Origin: Ehretia macrophylla
Taxonomy: Eukaryota; Streptophyta; Magnoliopsida; Boraginales; Ehretiaceae
Reading direction: 5' to 3'
Assembly (NCBI GenBank): GCA_037974665.1
Contig: CM075765.1
Location: forward strand, 5,709,501-5,773,500
Length of the DNA: 64,000 nt
This document shows positions 1 to 11,800 of this stretch, one piece after another. A program made the position numbers and the translations under genes. Position 1 is the first letter of the stretch; the number at the start of each line of letters is the position of its first letter. The notes beneath the pieces were generated by a model. It searched no databases and was not told the origin of the DNA. It saw only the letters and a program-made list of their open reading frames with translations.

Positions 1-834
1 TCACTTCGCAGTTGGTGGACAAGGATGCTGACAAAAAAAGAAAGACAAATCATCCTCACAGATGCAGATCCTATCCAGATGTTTCTAAGATGTCTACGAA
101 CCATTTTCGTAGGACAAACAGCCTAGGAGATTGAGAAAGCTGAAAATGAGTTCTTACTCAACAAATGCTGTGATGTTGCAAAACTTGGATAATACTATCT
201 CAAACAGGAAGCACTGTATTTTATCTTTGGAAAAAATACAGAAACCATCAAGAAGTCGTTTGTCTTTAACATGCCACAACAATTTCCTGAATTGCTCGAA
301 ACAGAGTTCAAACGGGCCAATATTGCAGATCTAAGACAGGTGAGTCTTGCTCACTTGTACCAGATGGCCAGAAAGCTCATTCAAGATCAGTGCGAGTCCA
401 AACGTCTTGGTAAACTTCTCAAAAGCAACGAGCAGAAAACAATGGATACCTTTTGCAGAAAAGATTTCCAAAAGTTTGGTTGTCATACTCACATCTACTC
501 TCCATGTTCGTGTCACAAATACAAGAGGAACAAACATCAGAAAAGGTTTCACAAGTCCAGAAAACCTTTCAAGAAGTTCAGATTTGTGAAGAAAAGAACA
601 AAACCTTCCTCTTCCACTAAATGTTTTCTTTGTGGAAAGAAAGGACATTTTGCAAAAGATTGTTACCTAAAAAAGTCCAAGAAGTTACCATGCAAGCTTG
701 TTCAGTTTATCTCAACTCAAAACTTTGATGACCAGCTATACACATGGACTTCCGAACCAGATCAAGCCATCCTTAACCTTGATACAGCTTCATCCTCAGA
801 TCTCACCTCAGAATCCGAATCCTCTGATTCTTAA
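1..834 (+). pseudogene. EPRV capsid-protein region, copy A
   Basis: The frame encodes a Lys/His/Cys-rich basic tract followed by a retroviral-type zinc knuckle C-X2-C-X4-H-X4-C at 622-663, then an acidic Ser/Glu-rich tail. This is the usual layout of the nucleic-acid-binding end of a caulimovirid capsid protein. Stops at 124 (CAG to TAG compared with copies C and K), 190 and 832 break it. The knuckle is intact here, whereas copies J, K and M carry TGA inside it. Recognition rests on the knuckle, the position just before the protease and agreement among the copies. The upstream part of the capsid lies outside the window. Confidence 0.8.
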
Positions 835-899
835 CCAACTATCTCCATAGCCAAAATACACAAAACCACTGAGCAACCAATCATTACCACTTCCAAAGC

Positions 900-1200
900 T
901 ACCTTTACCCTAGGACAGATCTATAATTCATACATAAAGCTTGTTGTAAACCCTCCAGGATATGTTCCTATCACTGTTACTGTACTACTAGACACGGGTT
1001 CATGTATTTCTTTCATGAAATCCAAGTGTCTTCCTCCTAAATTTTGGATATCCTTCAGAGCAACCTTTATCACTGCTTCTGGTAGTGGATTTGCAATTGA
1101 AGCACATTTTATGACCATTCCCATACACTTATCCCTAGATGTCTCAGTTTGACACAACTTTTACCAGTATGATCAATGCTGTGAAGACATTCTCTTAGGA
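900..1200 (+). pseudogene. EPRV aspartic protease region, copy A
   Basis: A retropepsin-type Leu-Leu-Asp-Thr-Gly-Ser motif lies at 985-1002 with the catalytic Asp codon at 991-993. A downstream Ile-Leu-Leu-Gly-Met-Asp stretch near 1190-1206 matches the hydrophobic-Gly segment that usually closes the fold. A TGA at 1150 (CGA in copies C, J and K) interrupts it. In the family this enzyme cuts the polyprotein. It lies between the zinc knuckle and the RT, as expected. Confidence 0.8.
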
Positions 1201-1359
1201 ATGGATTTCATCACCTTACTTGCTCTATTCTCATTTCAGATAGATGGTTTCCAATTCCTACATAATCAGTATACCCCTTGGGTATCCTTCCAGAAATTTT
1301 CCTCACAAGTTTCATCCATTCAAGATAATGAATTTGCTAAAGAAAGAAGCCTTCTTCTT

Positions 1360-2784
1360 TCCTGTTGCGGTGATCTTCCAAACAAGTTTTGGGAAAGAGA
1401 GAAACACTTTGTCTCTCTACCTTACAAAGAAAATTGGCAGATGCCACACCAAACCGCCTCTCATCCAGGAATGCCAAAAGATGAAGATCTTTCTCAAGTT
1501 GAAATTCAGACACTACTTGAGCAAAGTCTCATCCGACTATCCAGATCTCCATGGGCAAGTCATGCATTTTATGTCAACAAAAGATCTGAACAAGTCCGAA
1601 GAAAGAAAAAATTGGTGATAGATTATCGCCAACTCAATGATCAATTGCAGGATATCAGATACCCTCTTCCAAGAAAGGAACAACTCCTTCAGAAGCTATC
1701 CAAAGCCAAATTCTTCTCCAAATTTGATATGAAATCTGGATTTTGGCAGATTGGTATTATTGAAGCTGATAGATTCAAAACTGCTTTTGTTGTTCCACGG
1801 GGACATTATGAATAGAATGTCATGCCATTCGGTCTCAAGAATGCACCGTAGGAGTTCCAACGCAGAATGGATGATGTGTACCGACCCCTTGCGCAGCACT
1901 ATATTGTCTACATTGATGATGTTTTGGTATTCAGTAACACAGCTGAAGAACACCACCAGCATCTCCGACAATTCCAGGAGCTAATCTACCAGCATGGATT
2001 AGTTCTTGCTGAATCCAAAATGAAAATTGGTCTAAATGCTATTGATTTTCTTGGTTTGCAGATAAGATAAGGACACATTCTCTTACAGGACCATATATCA
2101 AGCAATGTCCTCGACTTTCCTGATGAGCTCAAAAGTGTTACTCAGATCCAGCAGTTCTTTGGACTGATCAATTATGCCTCATCGCATATCCTATCATTGG
2201 CCAACTACACCAGCCAAATTTCCAAGTACCTCCGAAAATTCAACATTGGAAATTGGTCTCCAGAAGCCGCAGTTGCAGTTCAGAAGCTAAAGGAGTTATG
2301 CAAGGCACTTCCTCCTCTCAAGATCCCAGGTCCAGGACAACTCATTTGGCAGACTGATACTTCCCTTGATTTTTGGGCAGCAGTTCTCATTGAAGAAGGC
2401 AATGGACACAGACAAGTCTGTGGTTACAAATCAGGATCTTTCACACCAACACAACGCAATTATCCATCTTTCAAAAGAGAAGTTCTTGCAGTTATTCAGG
2501 GAATCAAAAAATTCAAGTTTTATCTTGCTTAGAATCCTTTTATTATTGAAACAGATTTTAAAGGATTTCAGGGAGTTCTCAAAAGAAAGCATAATGATAT
2601 TCCAGATCCACAACTCATCCGATGGACAGAATGGATTTCCCAGTTCAATTGGACAATGTGATACATCCCAGGCAAAGAGAATATCCTTGCTGATTTTCTC
2701 TCTCGCACACCACCATCCAAGAAAGCTGTATGCATGGTAAATCCAAATGGTCGCACACTCCTATATTTCCTTGTTCCAGGTCTT
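1360..2784 (+). pseudogene. EPRV reverse transcriptase and RNase H, copy A
   Basis: The RT domain shows the palm motifs in order: Phe-Asp-Met-Lys-Ser-Gly-Phe-Trp-Gln-Ile (about 1723-1755), Met-Pro-Phe-Gly-Leu-Lys-Asn-Ala-Pro (about 1822-1848) and Tyr-Ile-Asp-Asp-Val (catalytic Asp pair at 1915-1920). RNase H follows with a first Asp in Gln-Thr-Asp at 2350-2358, a Lys-Arg-Glu motif near 2476 and Ile-Glu-Thr-Asp near 2545. Six stops (1813 to 2659) inactivate it. Together the two domains would copy pregenomic RNA into DNA. Confidence 0.88.
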
Positions 2785-2846
2785 ATTCCAGGCAGTTCCA
2801 ACTCAAATCCAGATCTCACTGATGGCCAGTCTCAGACATTTTATGA

Positions 2847-4232
2847 ACAATCGTTATTCTTATACAGTGCCACTAGAGGCGTCAATTTTAATTTCCATTT
2901 TATGCATAATAAACATTTTGTTTATTTGAGAAATAAATGAGTTGGTACTAATAAATTAATGAATAAGCTTTATATGCATGATATAAAGTATGATGGCAAG
3001 GTAAACGAGCAATGTGGGAGATATAGAGATACAGTTGACTCTAAACTATTGTGGTATTCAAGATTATGTCATATTTGAGAAACAAGAATCACTCAATTGG
3101 TGAAAGAAGGATTGATAAGCCCTGATGATCCAAAAACATTCCCACCATGTGAATTTTGTCACCCTTTGTAGGACAAAGTCAAAGGACCACAAACATTTTA
3201 GAGTTAATACACACTGATGTTTGTGGGCTATTTAGTGAAATAGGCCGAGGAAGATTTAGCTACTTCATTGGCTTTACTGATGATCTGGTACATTGTAGGT
3301 GTCTATATCTGAATTATTTGAATTAGATCGTGGAATTGAATACCTTAGCACCGATTTCCAAGAGTATCTCAAAGAGAACAAAATACTTATTTCATTAACA
3401 CCTTATAGTACAATGAAACTTAATAGAGTATTAAAAAAAAGAATTAGATCTTATTGGACATGGTCTAGTTAATGATGAACTATACCGACTTATCAGTTAG
3501 CCTATGAGGCTATGCCCTCCTTATAATAGTATGTCTCTTGAATAGGGTCACTTCTAAATTAGTCTTAAATATTCCATATGAGATATGGAATAACAAGAAA
3601 CCTGGCCTTAAGCATGTTAAGGATTAGGGTTGTCCTACCTTTATTAAAAGGCTTGAGTCTAAGAAATTAGAAGCCAAATCAGACAAGGTCAATTGGTTAT
3701 CCCAAGGTTTCGTTGGGATAAAAATTTTATTCCCTTACTAACTAGAGAGTCTTTGTTAGTAGGGTTGTACTGCCTTTATTAAAAGCATTCTTTTTGGAAG
3801 GACAGTTCATCTAGTAAGGTGGTGTAGGAAGAAAAGAAGAACTCAGTGAAGAATTCACTAAGCAACCAACAAATCAGAGTCAGAACTAGGACTCGATCCA
3901 AGAGAGCCTGATCCAAGAGCAATTGAATATTTCACAACCTTTTCACAGATTCATGGGATGATAATGATCATATTGATGATACGGTCAACTGTGAAAAGAT
4001 TATTTCTGATGCAAACTTAGAGACATGGCTTGAGGCTAGAAAATTTGAAATGGATTCCATGCACACCAATGAAGTATGGAATCTTGTGGACCCACCTGAA
4101 GATATTATACCTATAGGTTATAAATGGGTATTACAAGAGAAAGATATATGTAGACGGAAAGGTGGAGAGCTTTAAGACAAGTGGCAAAATGTTACCGTCA
4201 TAGACAAGGAATTGACTATGAAGAAACTTTCT
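2847..4232 (+). mobile_element. Ty1/copia fragment (gag end, integrase, start of RT), decayed
   Basis: Broken frames give recognisable copia pieces in order. A GAG-pre-integrase stretch ending Arg-Leu-Cys-His-Ile lies around 3050-3120. Integrase pieces follow (His-Thr-Asp-Val-Cys-Gly near 3210-3228 and a Pro-Tyr-Glu-Ile-Trp-Asn-Asn-Lys-Lys-Pro region near 3575). The start of the copia RT lies near 4030-4145, ending in a Gly-Tyr-Lys-Trp-Val motif. Many stops and deletions are present. The element resumes at 6745 after a solo LTR. A second copy of the 2847-3480 part lies inverted at 27150-27790. Confidence 0.8.
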
Positions 4233-4840
4233 TGTAATACCCCTATCAGGTGCGAATCGAGATAAATTAATAGATTGTTAAGAAATGATCGATTAGTATT
4301 TTAACATATTTGAGTTGAATACGTGATTTAAAATGTAGCGAAGTGATGCCGGGACATTTGAAATGGACATAAAGTTTAATCAAATAAGTTTTACTCGGAA
4401 GATATGAATCAGTTTTGGGCCAACTTCAAAATTAAAAATGTACCAATTGAGAAATATTTAGGTGGTGAATTATATATGGTTAAAAATCTCTACGAGTCTA
4501 GTTTCTAACGCTTCAAACCATTCGCGAATTGGATTATTTTAGTATAAGTTATGATCGTTTTAGTAAAAGGTGTCAGAACTACCACTGTGACACGAAAAAT
4601 GCAATTTTGACATTATTTTGGTTCGATTATGATATATTCAGCTCTGATTGGATTTATTGGGTCAAAGTATAAAAAGTACAAACTTTAAGTTGGGGTCAAA
4701 ATGGAAATTGCCAAATTTATGGGGTCGTATTGAATTATAGCTTTTTCAAACAAAAATATCTTTATATCTAGAGAATTCTTAATCTATTAAAATTATTTTT
4801 CTCTCATCTTTTCCTGGGGGCTAATGAATGACAAAGAGAA

Positions 4841-4873
<33 letters not shown>

Positions 4874-6744
4874 AGAAGAAGAAGAAAGAAGAGGAAAGGA
4901 AGAAAAACTTTGCACTTTGACACAAGCTTTTGCTATATCTTGCATCTACCTTATATCTAAGGTGAGGGGATTCATGTTGTTTATGCATTTCTTTATAATT
5001 TATAGTGTGGTAAGTTTATGTATAAGTTATGGAATGTTGAAATAAGTCATGAATTCATATGCTAGATAGAGTAATAAGAAGTAAATATGAAGTATGTGTG
5101 TGTAGTATGCCTAGAATTAGACTTTTTGTATGTGAGCTATGATTGTTGGTGTTTGATTTGGTTATGTAGTATATGCACTAGATGCTTGTAAAAATGCTTG
5201 AGAGAACATCCTTAGCTTATATAACTACCACGCAACTTATATACTTGAATATAGAATGCTGAAATTTATAAGAGAACTCCGCACAACGATTTTAATTAAC
5301 CAATTTGATGTAATAAACGTTAGTGGATGAGGTTTATTTTTGGGTATGTTATACTATACTCATAGTAGAACAAACTTTGTGTTCGGTGCATGTTCAAATG
5401 GTGTGGTTAAGGTGTTGTTTTAAATCAATTTCAGTGAGGTTCTATTTCTCACGTAATGCTGGTCAGTTTGCGCAGTTCTATTTTAAAGGTCATATCTCAG
5501 TAAATATAGTTCTGTATCGAGTTCTGTTTAATTCTAAAACCATCTACATTTAAAGAACTATGTCTCTGTGAAATTTCAGAATTTGTGGAGAACTTTAAGT
5601 TGGTTAACCGAATTAATAAAGTCATACATATGCCGTCCAAATTTTCTAGCTTGCATTACTAAGTGTTTATGTTGTATTTGTGGTTAATTGCTAACAGAAA
5701 ATGGGCAAAATGTGTGTGAATACTTTATGATTTGTATTGCTTGCTATTCTCCTTAGATTTCAATGCTTTATGAGATGATATTACTTGCTTAATGCTAGAG
5801 GGGCAACCTACTTTGTTGTCCCCTCGTTTTATGTGTACATTGAGTGAATATTTTTTTTTCGATTGATTATGTGTTATCGAGTAGTTGTAACCATTTATCG
5901 GCACAATAGTGTTGTATTTCTACTAGGCAGCAGCGGGCTTGCCAGTGATAGGTTATATAACCTTTGCATCATATTCTTTCACTTGTTTGGTCGGTGAAGG
6001 CCTTGGAGTGTTGGGTCATAGGTTATCGGGGTACATCCGGAGTACACCTACTGGTGATATAAGGGGGTTATCAGTATCGCAAGTGCAGTGGAACAAAGGA
6101 AGTGGGAGTGATAAGGTGTAATGAAAATCGTATCATTTTCTTGTGTGGTTATATAACTTTATGTGCCTTGTGACTTGATTAAGTGTTTACATGTTATTAA
6201 TGCTTATATCATTGCTTATTGAAGTGTTGCATGTTTTTCTTATAATGTTTAATGCATATATGTTTTCTATCAATGTTAAACTGCTTGCATACCCCATGCT
6301 TTCCATGTCACGGCATTTATGCGTCACAAAAAGGTTTTCCAAAGCCTCCTATGTTTCCTTCCTCACTGAGCTTTATAGCTCACCCCCATTTTATAAAATA
6401 TTTTCAGGTGGACGCTTTGGGGATTCGAGAATTTGTGTTGTCGAGAAAATTCAAGAGATCCTTTGGAAGTGTATAGTTAGTTAACTTATGAGACCTCTTG
6501 TATTGAAGCATTATATAGAGATTTATTGTAATGAATTATTGAATTATGTTGAATGTAATGGAAGGGTTTTAGTTGCTCTGATGTACTATGTTTTGGATAT
6601 TAGTGATCGAGCTTTTGTAGTATGCCTTAGAGGACTTAGGAGGAGTGATCTTTTTAAGCCTGTGGCATCACGATCCCGTTAATGTTTTGTGAATTTGTGG
6701 ATGCTTTGTGGTATCAGAGATTGCTTTGATAGGGGGTTGTGACA
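4233..6744 (+). mobile_element. Solo LTR (2.5 kb) inserted in the copia fragment
   Basis: It begins TGTAATACCCC and ends GGGGGTTGTGACA. TTCT directly flanks it on both sides (4229-4232 and 6745-6748), and the interrupted copia RT frame continues across it. No coding domain is inside. It is homologous, in the opposite orientation, to the solo LTR at 58136-60637; a shared landmark is the stretch around 6001-6060 that includes GGTACATCCGGAGTACACC. A purine tract of GA and GAA repeats lies at about 4834-4908. The parent is probably a Ty3/gypsy-type element, judged from the terminal sequences only. Confidence 0.85.
4834..4908 (+). repeat. GA/GAA purine microsatellite
   Basis: This is a pure purine tract of GAGAAA, GA and GAA units inside the solo LTR. 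The open frame across it is a consequence of the repeat and is not a gene. Confidence 0.85.
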
Positions 6745-7040
6745 TTCTTGCCAATTGTTGAAATCAATTACAGATTTTTGGCTATGGTTGCACACTAATA
6801 TTATAAGATATGGTAAATAGATATCAAAATAACATTCCTTAATGGCTTCATGGAAGAAGATATTTATCTAGGATAGCCAAAAGATTTTTAATCGAATGAT
6901 GAAGGTCACAAAGTGTGAAAGTTAAAGAGATCTTTGTATGGACTCAAGCAAGCATATTGAATTTGGAATGATCAATTTGAATAAGCAATCAAATCGTTTG
7001 ACATCATTGAGACTGAAGATGAGCCTTGGGAATCGTTTAT
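6745..7040 (+). mobile_element. Ty1/copia RT fragment, continuation
   Basis: The copia RT interrupted at 4232 resumes here. A Thr-Phe-Leu-Asn-Gly-Phe-Met-Glu-Glu-Asp-Ile-Tyr-Leu stretch lies near 6829-6870 and Leu-Lys-Arg-Ser-Leu-Tyr-Gly-Leu-Lys-Gln-Ala near 6919-6951; both are standard copia RT motifs. Stops interrupt both. Recognisable copia sequence fades after about 7040. Confidence 0.75.
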
Positions 7041-8891
7041 GTCTTTGCATTTTTTTTGGTCAATGTCTTTGCTTTAATCATTTCATCTACTACAACCTTA
7101 AAAAACTTCTTTTGGATATTTCCTTCTTCTACTCCAAAATCCATTTTCTTTCCCCAACTTCACCAATCACCACCTCTTAATTATTATTCTCATTCCATTC
7201 TTTAATCTTTCTAAAGTTTTAATTCTCGCGGGATAAAACACACATCAAAATAATCAGATACACAAAACTAAAGTAATATGGTATAAAAATAATATATTAT
7301 GAATATAATTGTATTATGCTTATTTATTAATTTTTCTTGGCAATATAATTTTATTCATAATTTGTTTTGTTTGTGGGTGAACATCTAAGGAAAGACGCCA
7401 CCAAGTGGCTAATGTAAGCAATTGATAAAATAATTTTCGTAATAATTTTCTAGTGTATAACTTTTTATTAATTATATTTTAACAGTTAATTTTATATAAT
7501 AGATAGATAATTTTAGTGGATAAATCTTAGGTCTAGTTTTTTGCTAGTTAATGTTAAATTTCTTTTTACAAAAAAATTAAAGAATTTCTTCATATTAGTT
7601 CGAGTAATTAAATTCATTAAAACAATTAATTTAAAATTTCCTGATATACATTAATATTGTTAATTTAAAAGTTCCTTATTCATGTTTCCTACTTTGGCAT
7701 AGTTCGATCTTACCATCAAAAGGATATTTATGCTTCTTCCTAATCATCTTAATTCTCGTGTAATGGAATACACATCAATATAGTTACGCAAAGCAAAGGT
7801 AATATATCATGAAAATAATTGTATTATAATTATTTTATTTTTTTCTTGGTTGTATAATTTTATACATACTTTTGGTTTCTTAATGTTGTTTTTTTCTTAA
7901 AGCCAGTGGGTGAATATGTTGAGGCATGACACAAGACACTAAGGTAAGCAACTTGATTGAAATACTTTTTGTAATAATTTTTTAGTGTATATTTTTTTGT
8001 TAAATTATGTTTTATTTGTCAATCTATGTAATGACTAAGTAATTCTAGTGGAGAAGTTCCAGTAAGGCTTTTTTTTTTTAGTTTTTTATAGTTAATTTTT
8101 GAAACTTTTTATACAAAAAAATAGTGTTTCTTCATATCCTTTAGAATAATTAAATACATAAATATAGTCTACCTAAGGTAAGTTATTTTCCGAAATACTA
8201 TTCGTAATTAGGTATTTTTTTTATAGGGGAATTCTTTTTTTTTTTTCTTTGTGCGTGTGTATGTGCATTTTCTGTTAGATAATATTTTAATTGATGGATA
8301 ATTTAAGGAGACAAATGTCAGTAACAATTTTATGGATATCCAACATTTATAACTAAACACCTAAGTTGAATTTTGAATGACTAATAGTCTAATACTATTA
8401 GTAATTGATTAAATACTTCTCATATTATTTTTTAGTTTTTGTTGTTAGATGATATTTATTTGGTTAAGTTTCTGTAATAAATTGATAATTTTAGTGAATA
8501 AATTTTAATAATGTTAATAAGGTAATTGTTAAATTCAATTTTATAAAAGAGATATGAGTACAACTTTACTAACAGAATCGATAAGCTTTACTGTACATGA
8601 TTTTTTTATTATTTGTGTTAAATTGGATTCTTAATTGAATCTTGGCCACTAATGTTAAATTTCTAACTTCGATCGTGCGTATCCTACCTATGAATGAATA
8701 GGCTAAATGAAAGGATGAAATTAATAACATATTTGGAGTGAGAGTTTAGACTTCTCTGTAGTTCTCATATATGTTTGTCCATATAATCAGCATTTCCATT
8801 TTGGACATGTAAACAAAATTATATGCACACAGTTTTCCACAAATGAGTATAAGCCATTGCATAGATGGGTGAAGAATAATCGAGTAAATTA
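7041..8891. other. AT-rich intergenic DNA with three diverged repeat units
   Basis: No gene is supported. The stretch is very AT-rich and shows degenerate repetition. A block beginning TAATTCTCG plus 'acacacatca' (about 7220) recurs near 7750. A tract beginning ATAATTTTAGTG recurs at about 7507, 8038 (as GTAATTCTAGTG) and 8482. It lies just 3' of the desulfurase gene and may contain its terminator, but I see no clear polyadenylation signal that I would single out. Confidence 0.5.
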
Positions 8892-11800
8892 CTAAACTCT
8901 GAAGAGCACAAGGTTAGGGTCTATATCCTTAGGTATTGGACGATGAGGGGGAAACTTTGGAAGGAGAGTTGCTAGGTGCTTGGCAATCTCGAGATAGTTG
9001 GTATACTTGCAGAATAATGTGGGATCTTTACTGCACAAAGGATTGTGTTCTTCTAATTCACTACATTCTAGATTTAATGCCTTCATCAGGTTGCCTGGTA
9101 GTGATCCGCAAAAACGGCAGTTATATTCATTCCCTAGAAAAGTTTCCTTCCATGCCTTCTTCTTGAAGGTCCAGACACCACTCTTCCAATTGAAATGGTA
9201 CAAGGGAAGGAACCGTTGCCCATAAGTTGCTATGAATTCCGATGCTTCTAAAATGAACTCAAGCTCTTCCTTGGACATGTAGTAAGGAAAGCTGACTCTT
9301 GTCCAGCCAGGCTTCACTCCATTGTAACCCTGTCAAAAATAGAAACTTGTTTGCTGCTTTGTCCCACTATGGATTCCAAACTTCAAGTAGTTATATAAAA
9401 GAAGCCTTTAGTACTTACCCTTTTAACAGATGATCGGATGGCGAGGGAGAGAGGCTCATCAACTTTGAGCAAACTGTGTCCATAAGGCCCTGCACAGGCA
9501 CAACCTCCGCGAGCCTGAATGCCGAACAGATCGTTGAGGAGCTTGGCAACAAAAGAACCATGAAGAGGTTTGTCCCACTTGTTACCTGTCTCTCTCCACA
9601 AGTTAAGGCCTCTTGTCTCTTTGCTATCTATGCAATTCTTGGTGTTCATGTCAGCTGATGAAGAATTTGTGGTAGTGTATACAAGAAAAGATAGTATAGC
9701 TTGCCGCTTTGCAGTTGTATTACCTAGAACCCACATGTACGGATTAGGAAGGAGCCTTTCCAGTGCTTGTTTAATATAGCTCTGTTCCTGTCTCTCGATC
9801 AATTCATAACCAATGTATTCCTTGATCCAGAATGTTAATGCTGCTTTAATTTTCTGGATAATTGCTGGAGTTCCAGCATCTTCCCTTTCTTCTATGTCGT
9901 CGACATATATGGTATCCTGAAATTATTACATGCCGATTCAGTAAACTTTTGTAGGGGTCAAATTAATAATAAACATTACGGAAAGAAAAATTATTGGATT
10001 TGGCTAGACATTTGTGTCAGACGTTCATACACTAGTGGGATCCACTTCATAGTGTGTGAGTGTCAATGATCTGACTTGCTCGACCCAATACTTTTCTTTA
10101 CGGAAACAGGTCCAAGCAAAAATAGTTAATTTATTAAAAGCGTAGGAATGAATGGATAAAACCACTTGCTTTTTCATTGAAGCCGTTGACATAATCAACC
10201 GTTCCACCTCCGCAAGTCGATGGCGGTGAAGATGTGAGCTGATAGAGAGCCTTATTCATTAGAAGGATTCCCGTGGAGCCTGGTCCTCCCAAAAACTTAT
10301 GCGGACTAAGGAAAATAGCATCATAACCGTCAAATTCTCCTGATCTCATGTCGATCTTCACATACGGACCACTGTTCATGTAAACATTTCAAGGTTTAGT
10401 TTTACATGATGTAACAGTTTACACCACACATCACCGTGATGCAAGTCATCTATTCTTCTTCAGAATTTATGTAGATTAATTTGGTATAAATGACGGTGAA
10501 ATGCAAATTCACCTGGATATTCAATGAGTACAATAGAAAGTAAGTTTGAAAATGAAAAGAATACCAAAAATGGAAATGCTCTAGATACTTTGGATTTATA
10601 GTCTAACGTGACAGAGAGGTTGATACCGACGTGAGACAGAAAATTCAGGGGAGATATAAGTAGCGAAACGTATCAAGCATTTTAATGATTGAAAAATTTC
10701 TCTTAATTTAGAAGTAAAGTTTTATGAGAAAGAACTCTTTTAAGATATATAGTTTGAACATATTAGACGGAGAGATCTTCAATGCGTGGAGGGGATGTAA
10801 CTCACGATAATAAGATTAGGGGTATTTGAAAGGAGTTTGACAGAGAAACTCAAATGAGATCTTATCAATTCGAACATGCCGCGTTTTACTGAGAAGGATC
10901 GAAGCATGGGACCGCAGAAGTAATATAGAAGATGACTCGAAACATAACTGAATATGTTTAAAATCAGTATATTATGAATATGCAAGGACTTTAAAACTAG
11001 TATACCTTGCAGCGAAGTCGAAGCAGGCAAAGCTTCCGTACTGGTGGAGAAGACGAGCAAGAGCTCGTGTGTCGGAAGAAATTCCAGTGACATTACTACA
11101 AGCTGAGAAAGAACCTAAAAGCGGCCGGTTTGTGGATCTATAAAACTCTAATTGATCTCTTAAAGCTTCCATGTCCAGCAATCCATTGCCATCTAAGCCT
11201 ATCTCCACCACCTCTGCTAGGCTCTGTCTCCATGACAAGATGTTCGAGTGATGCTCATACGGGCCAACGAAAACAACCCATCTTTCATCATTGCCTAAGC
11301 ACTTCAACACTTTTCTCTCATACTTGAAGGAATTGCAATTCCCATCACTTCCTGGAGTCTCTTAATAGCTGCTGTTGTTCCAGAGCCTAACAATATCAGA
11401 GCATCATCTTCTCCACCACCTAAGCATTTTTTCACATATTTAGTTGCATCTTGCACCATTTTCGTTGTCCGATAACCCACATAGCTGTCAGTAGTGTGAC
11501 TATTTCCTGTGCAGAAATGGTTGTTAGGGCTTGTTTGGATTCGGAAGGAAATAAAGAACAAAAGAAAGGTCGGACTTGTAAACATCCGGTGATACAGGAA
11601 GAGCCCAAGAGGAAGGGAATGATTCCATTTTGTTTGGATTGGGTAAAATTATAAATAAAATGTTTATAAATGATTATATGTATTTTTGTTTGAATTGAAA
11701 AGAAAATAAAATGAAATGATAAATTTTATAAATAAATTGATATTTTTATCATTTCTTAAAAATATAAGTGTAATAAATAAAACGAACAATGTCCAATTTG

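Larger units (their letters stand above)
1..2846 (+). mobile_element. EPRV copy A, 3' two thirds of a long unit (capsid to RNase H), decayed
   Basis: This is endogenous pararetrovirus DNA that enters from outside the window and reads capsid, protease, reverse transcriptase and RNase H in one frame. It ends at about 2846, where viral sequence runs into a copia fragment over a shared TATGA. The frame is never shifted, but nine in-frame stops interrupt it, at 124, 190, 832, 1150, 1813, 1849, 2068, 2530 and 2659. No integrase is present, as expected for Caulimoviridae. Bases 1-1390 are nearly identical to 62610-64000, including several stops, so A and copy M are duplicates of one insertion. Confidence 0.9.

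Noticed and set aside
331..648. 105-codon minus-strand frame opposite the capsid, recurring in all copies
   Set aside because: It is a shadow of the Lys-rich capsid tract on the other strand and is not preceded by viral signals.
1..2846. Interpretation of the viral units as Ty3/gypsy retrotransposons
   Set aside because: No integrase or LTRs flank the units, they occur as tandem units with a single intergenic region, and they carry a 30K movement protein.
4824..5045. 73-codon frame starting with a Lys/Glu-rich repeat
   Set aside because: It is produced by the GA/GAA microsatellite inside a solo LTR.
5939..7180. Open frames of 60-97 codons at 5939, 6191, 6488 and 6938
   Set aside because: They lie in the solo LTR or copia remnant, in frames unrelated to any retroelement domain.
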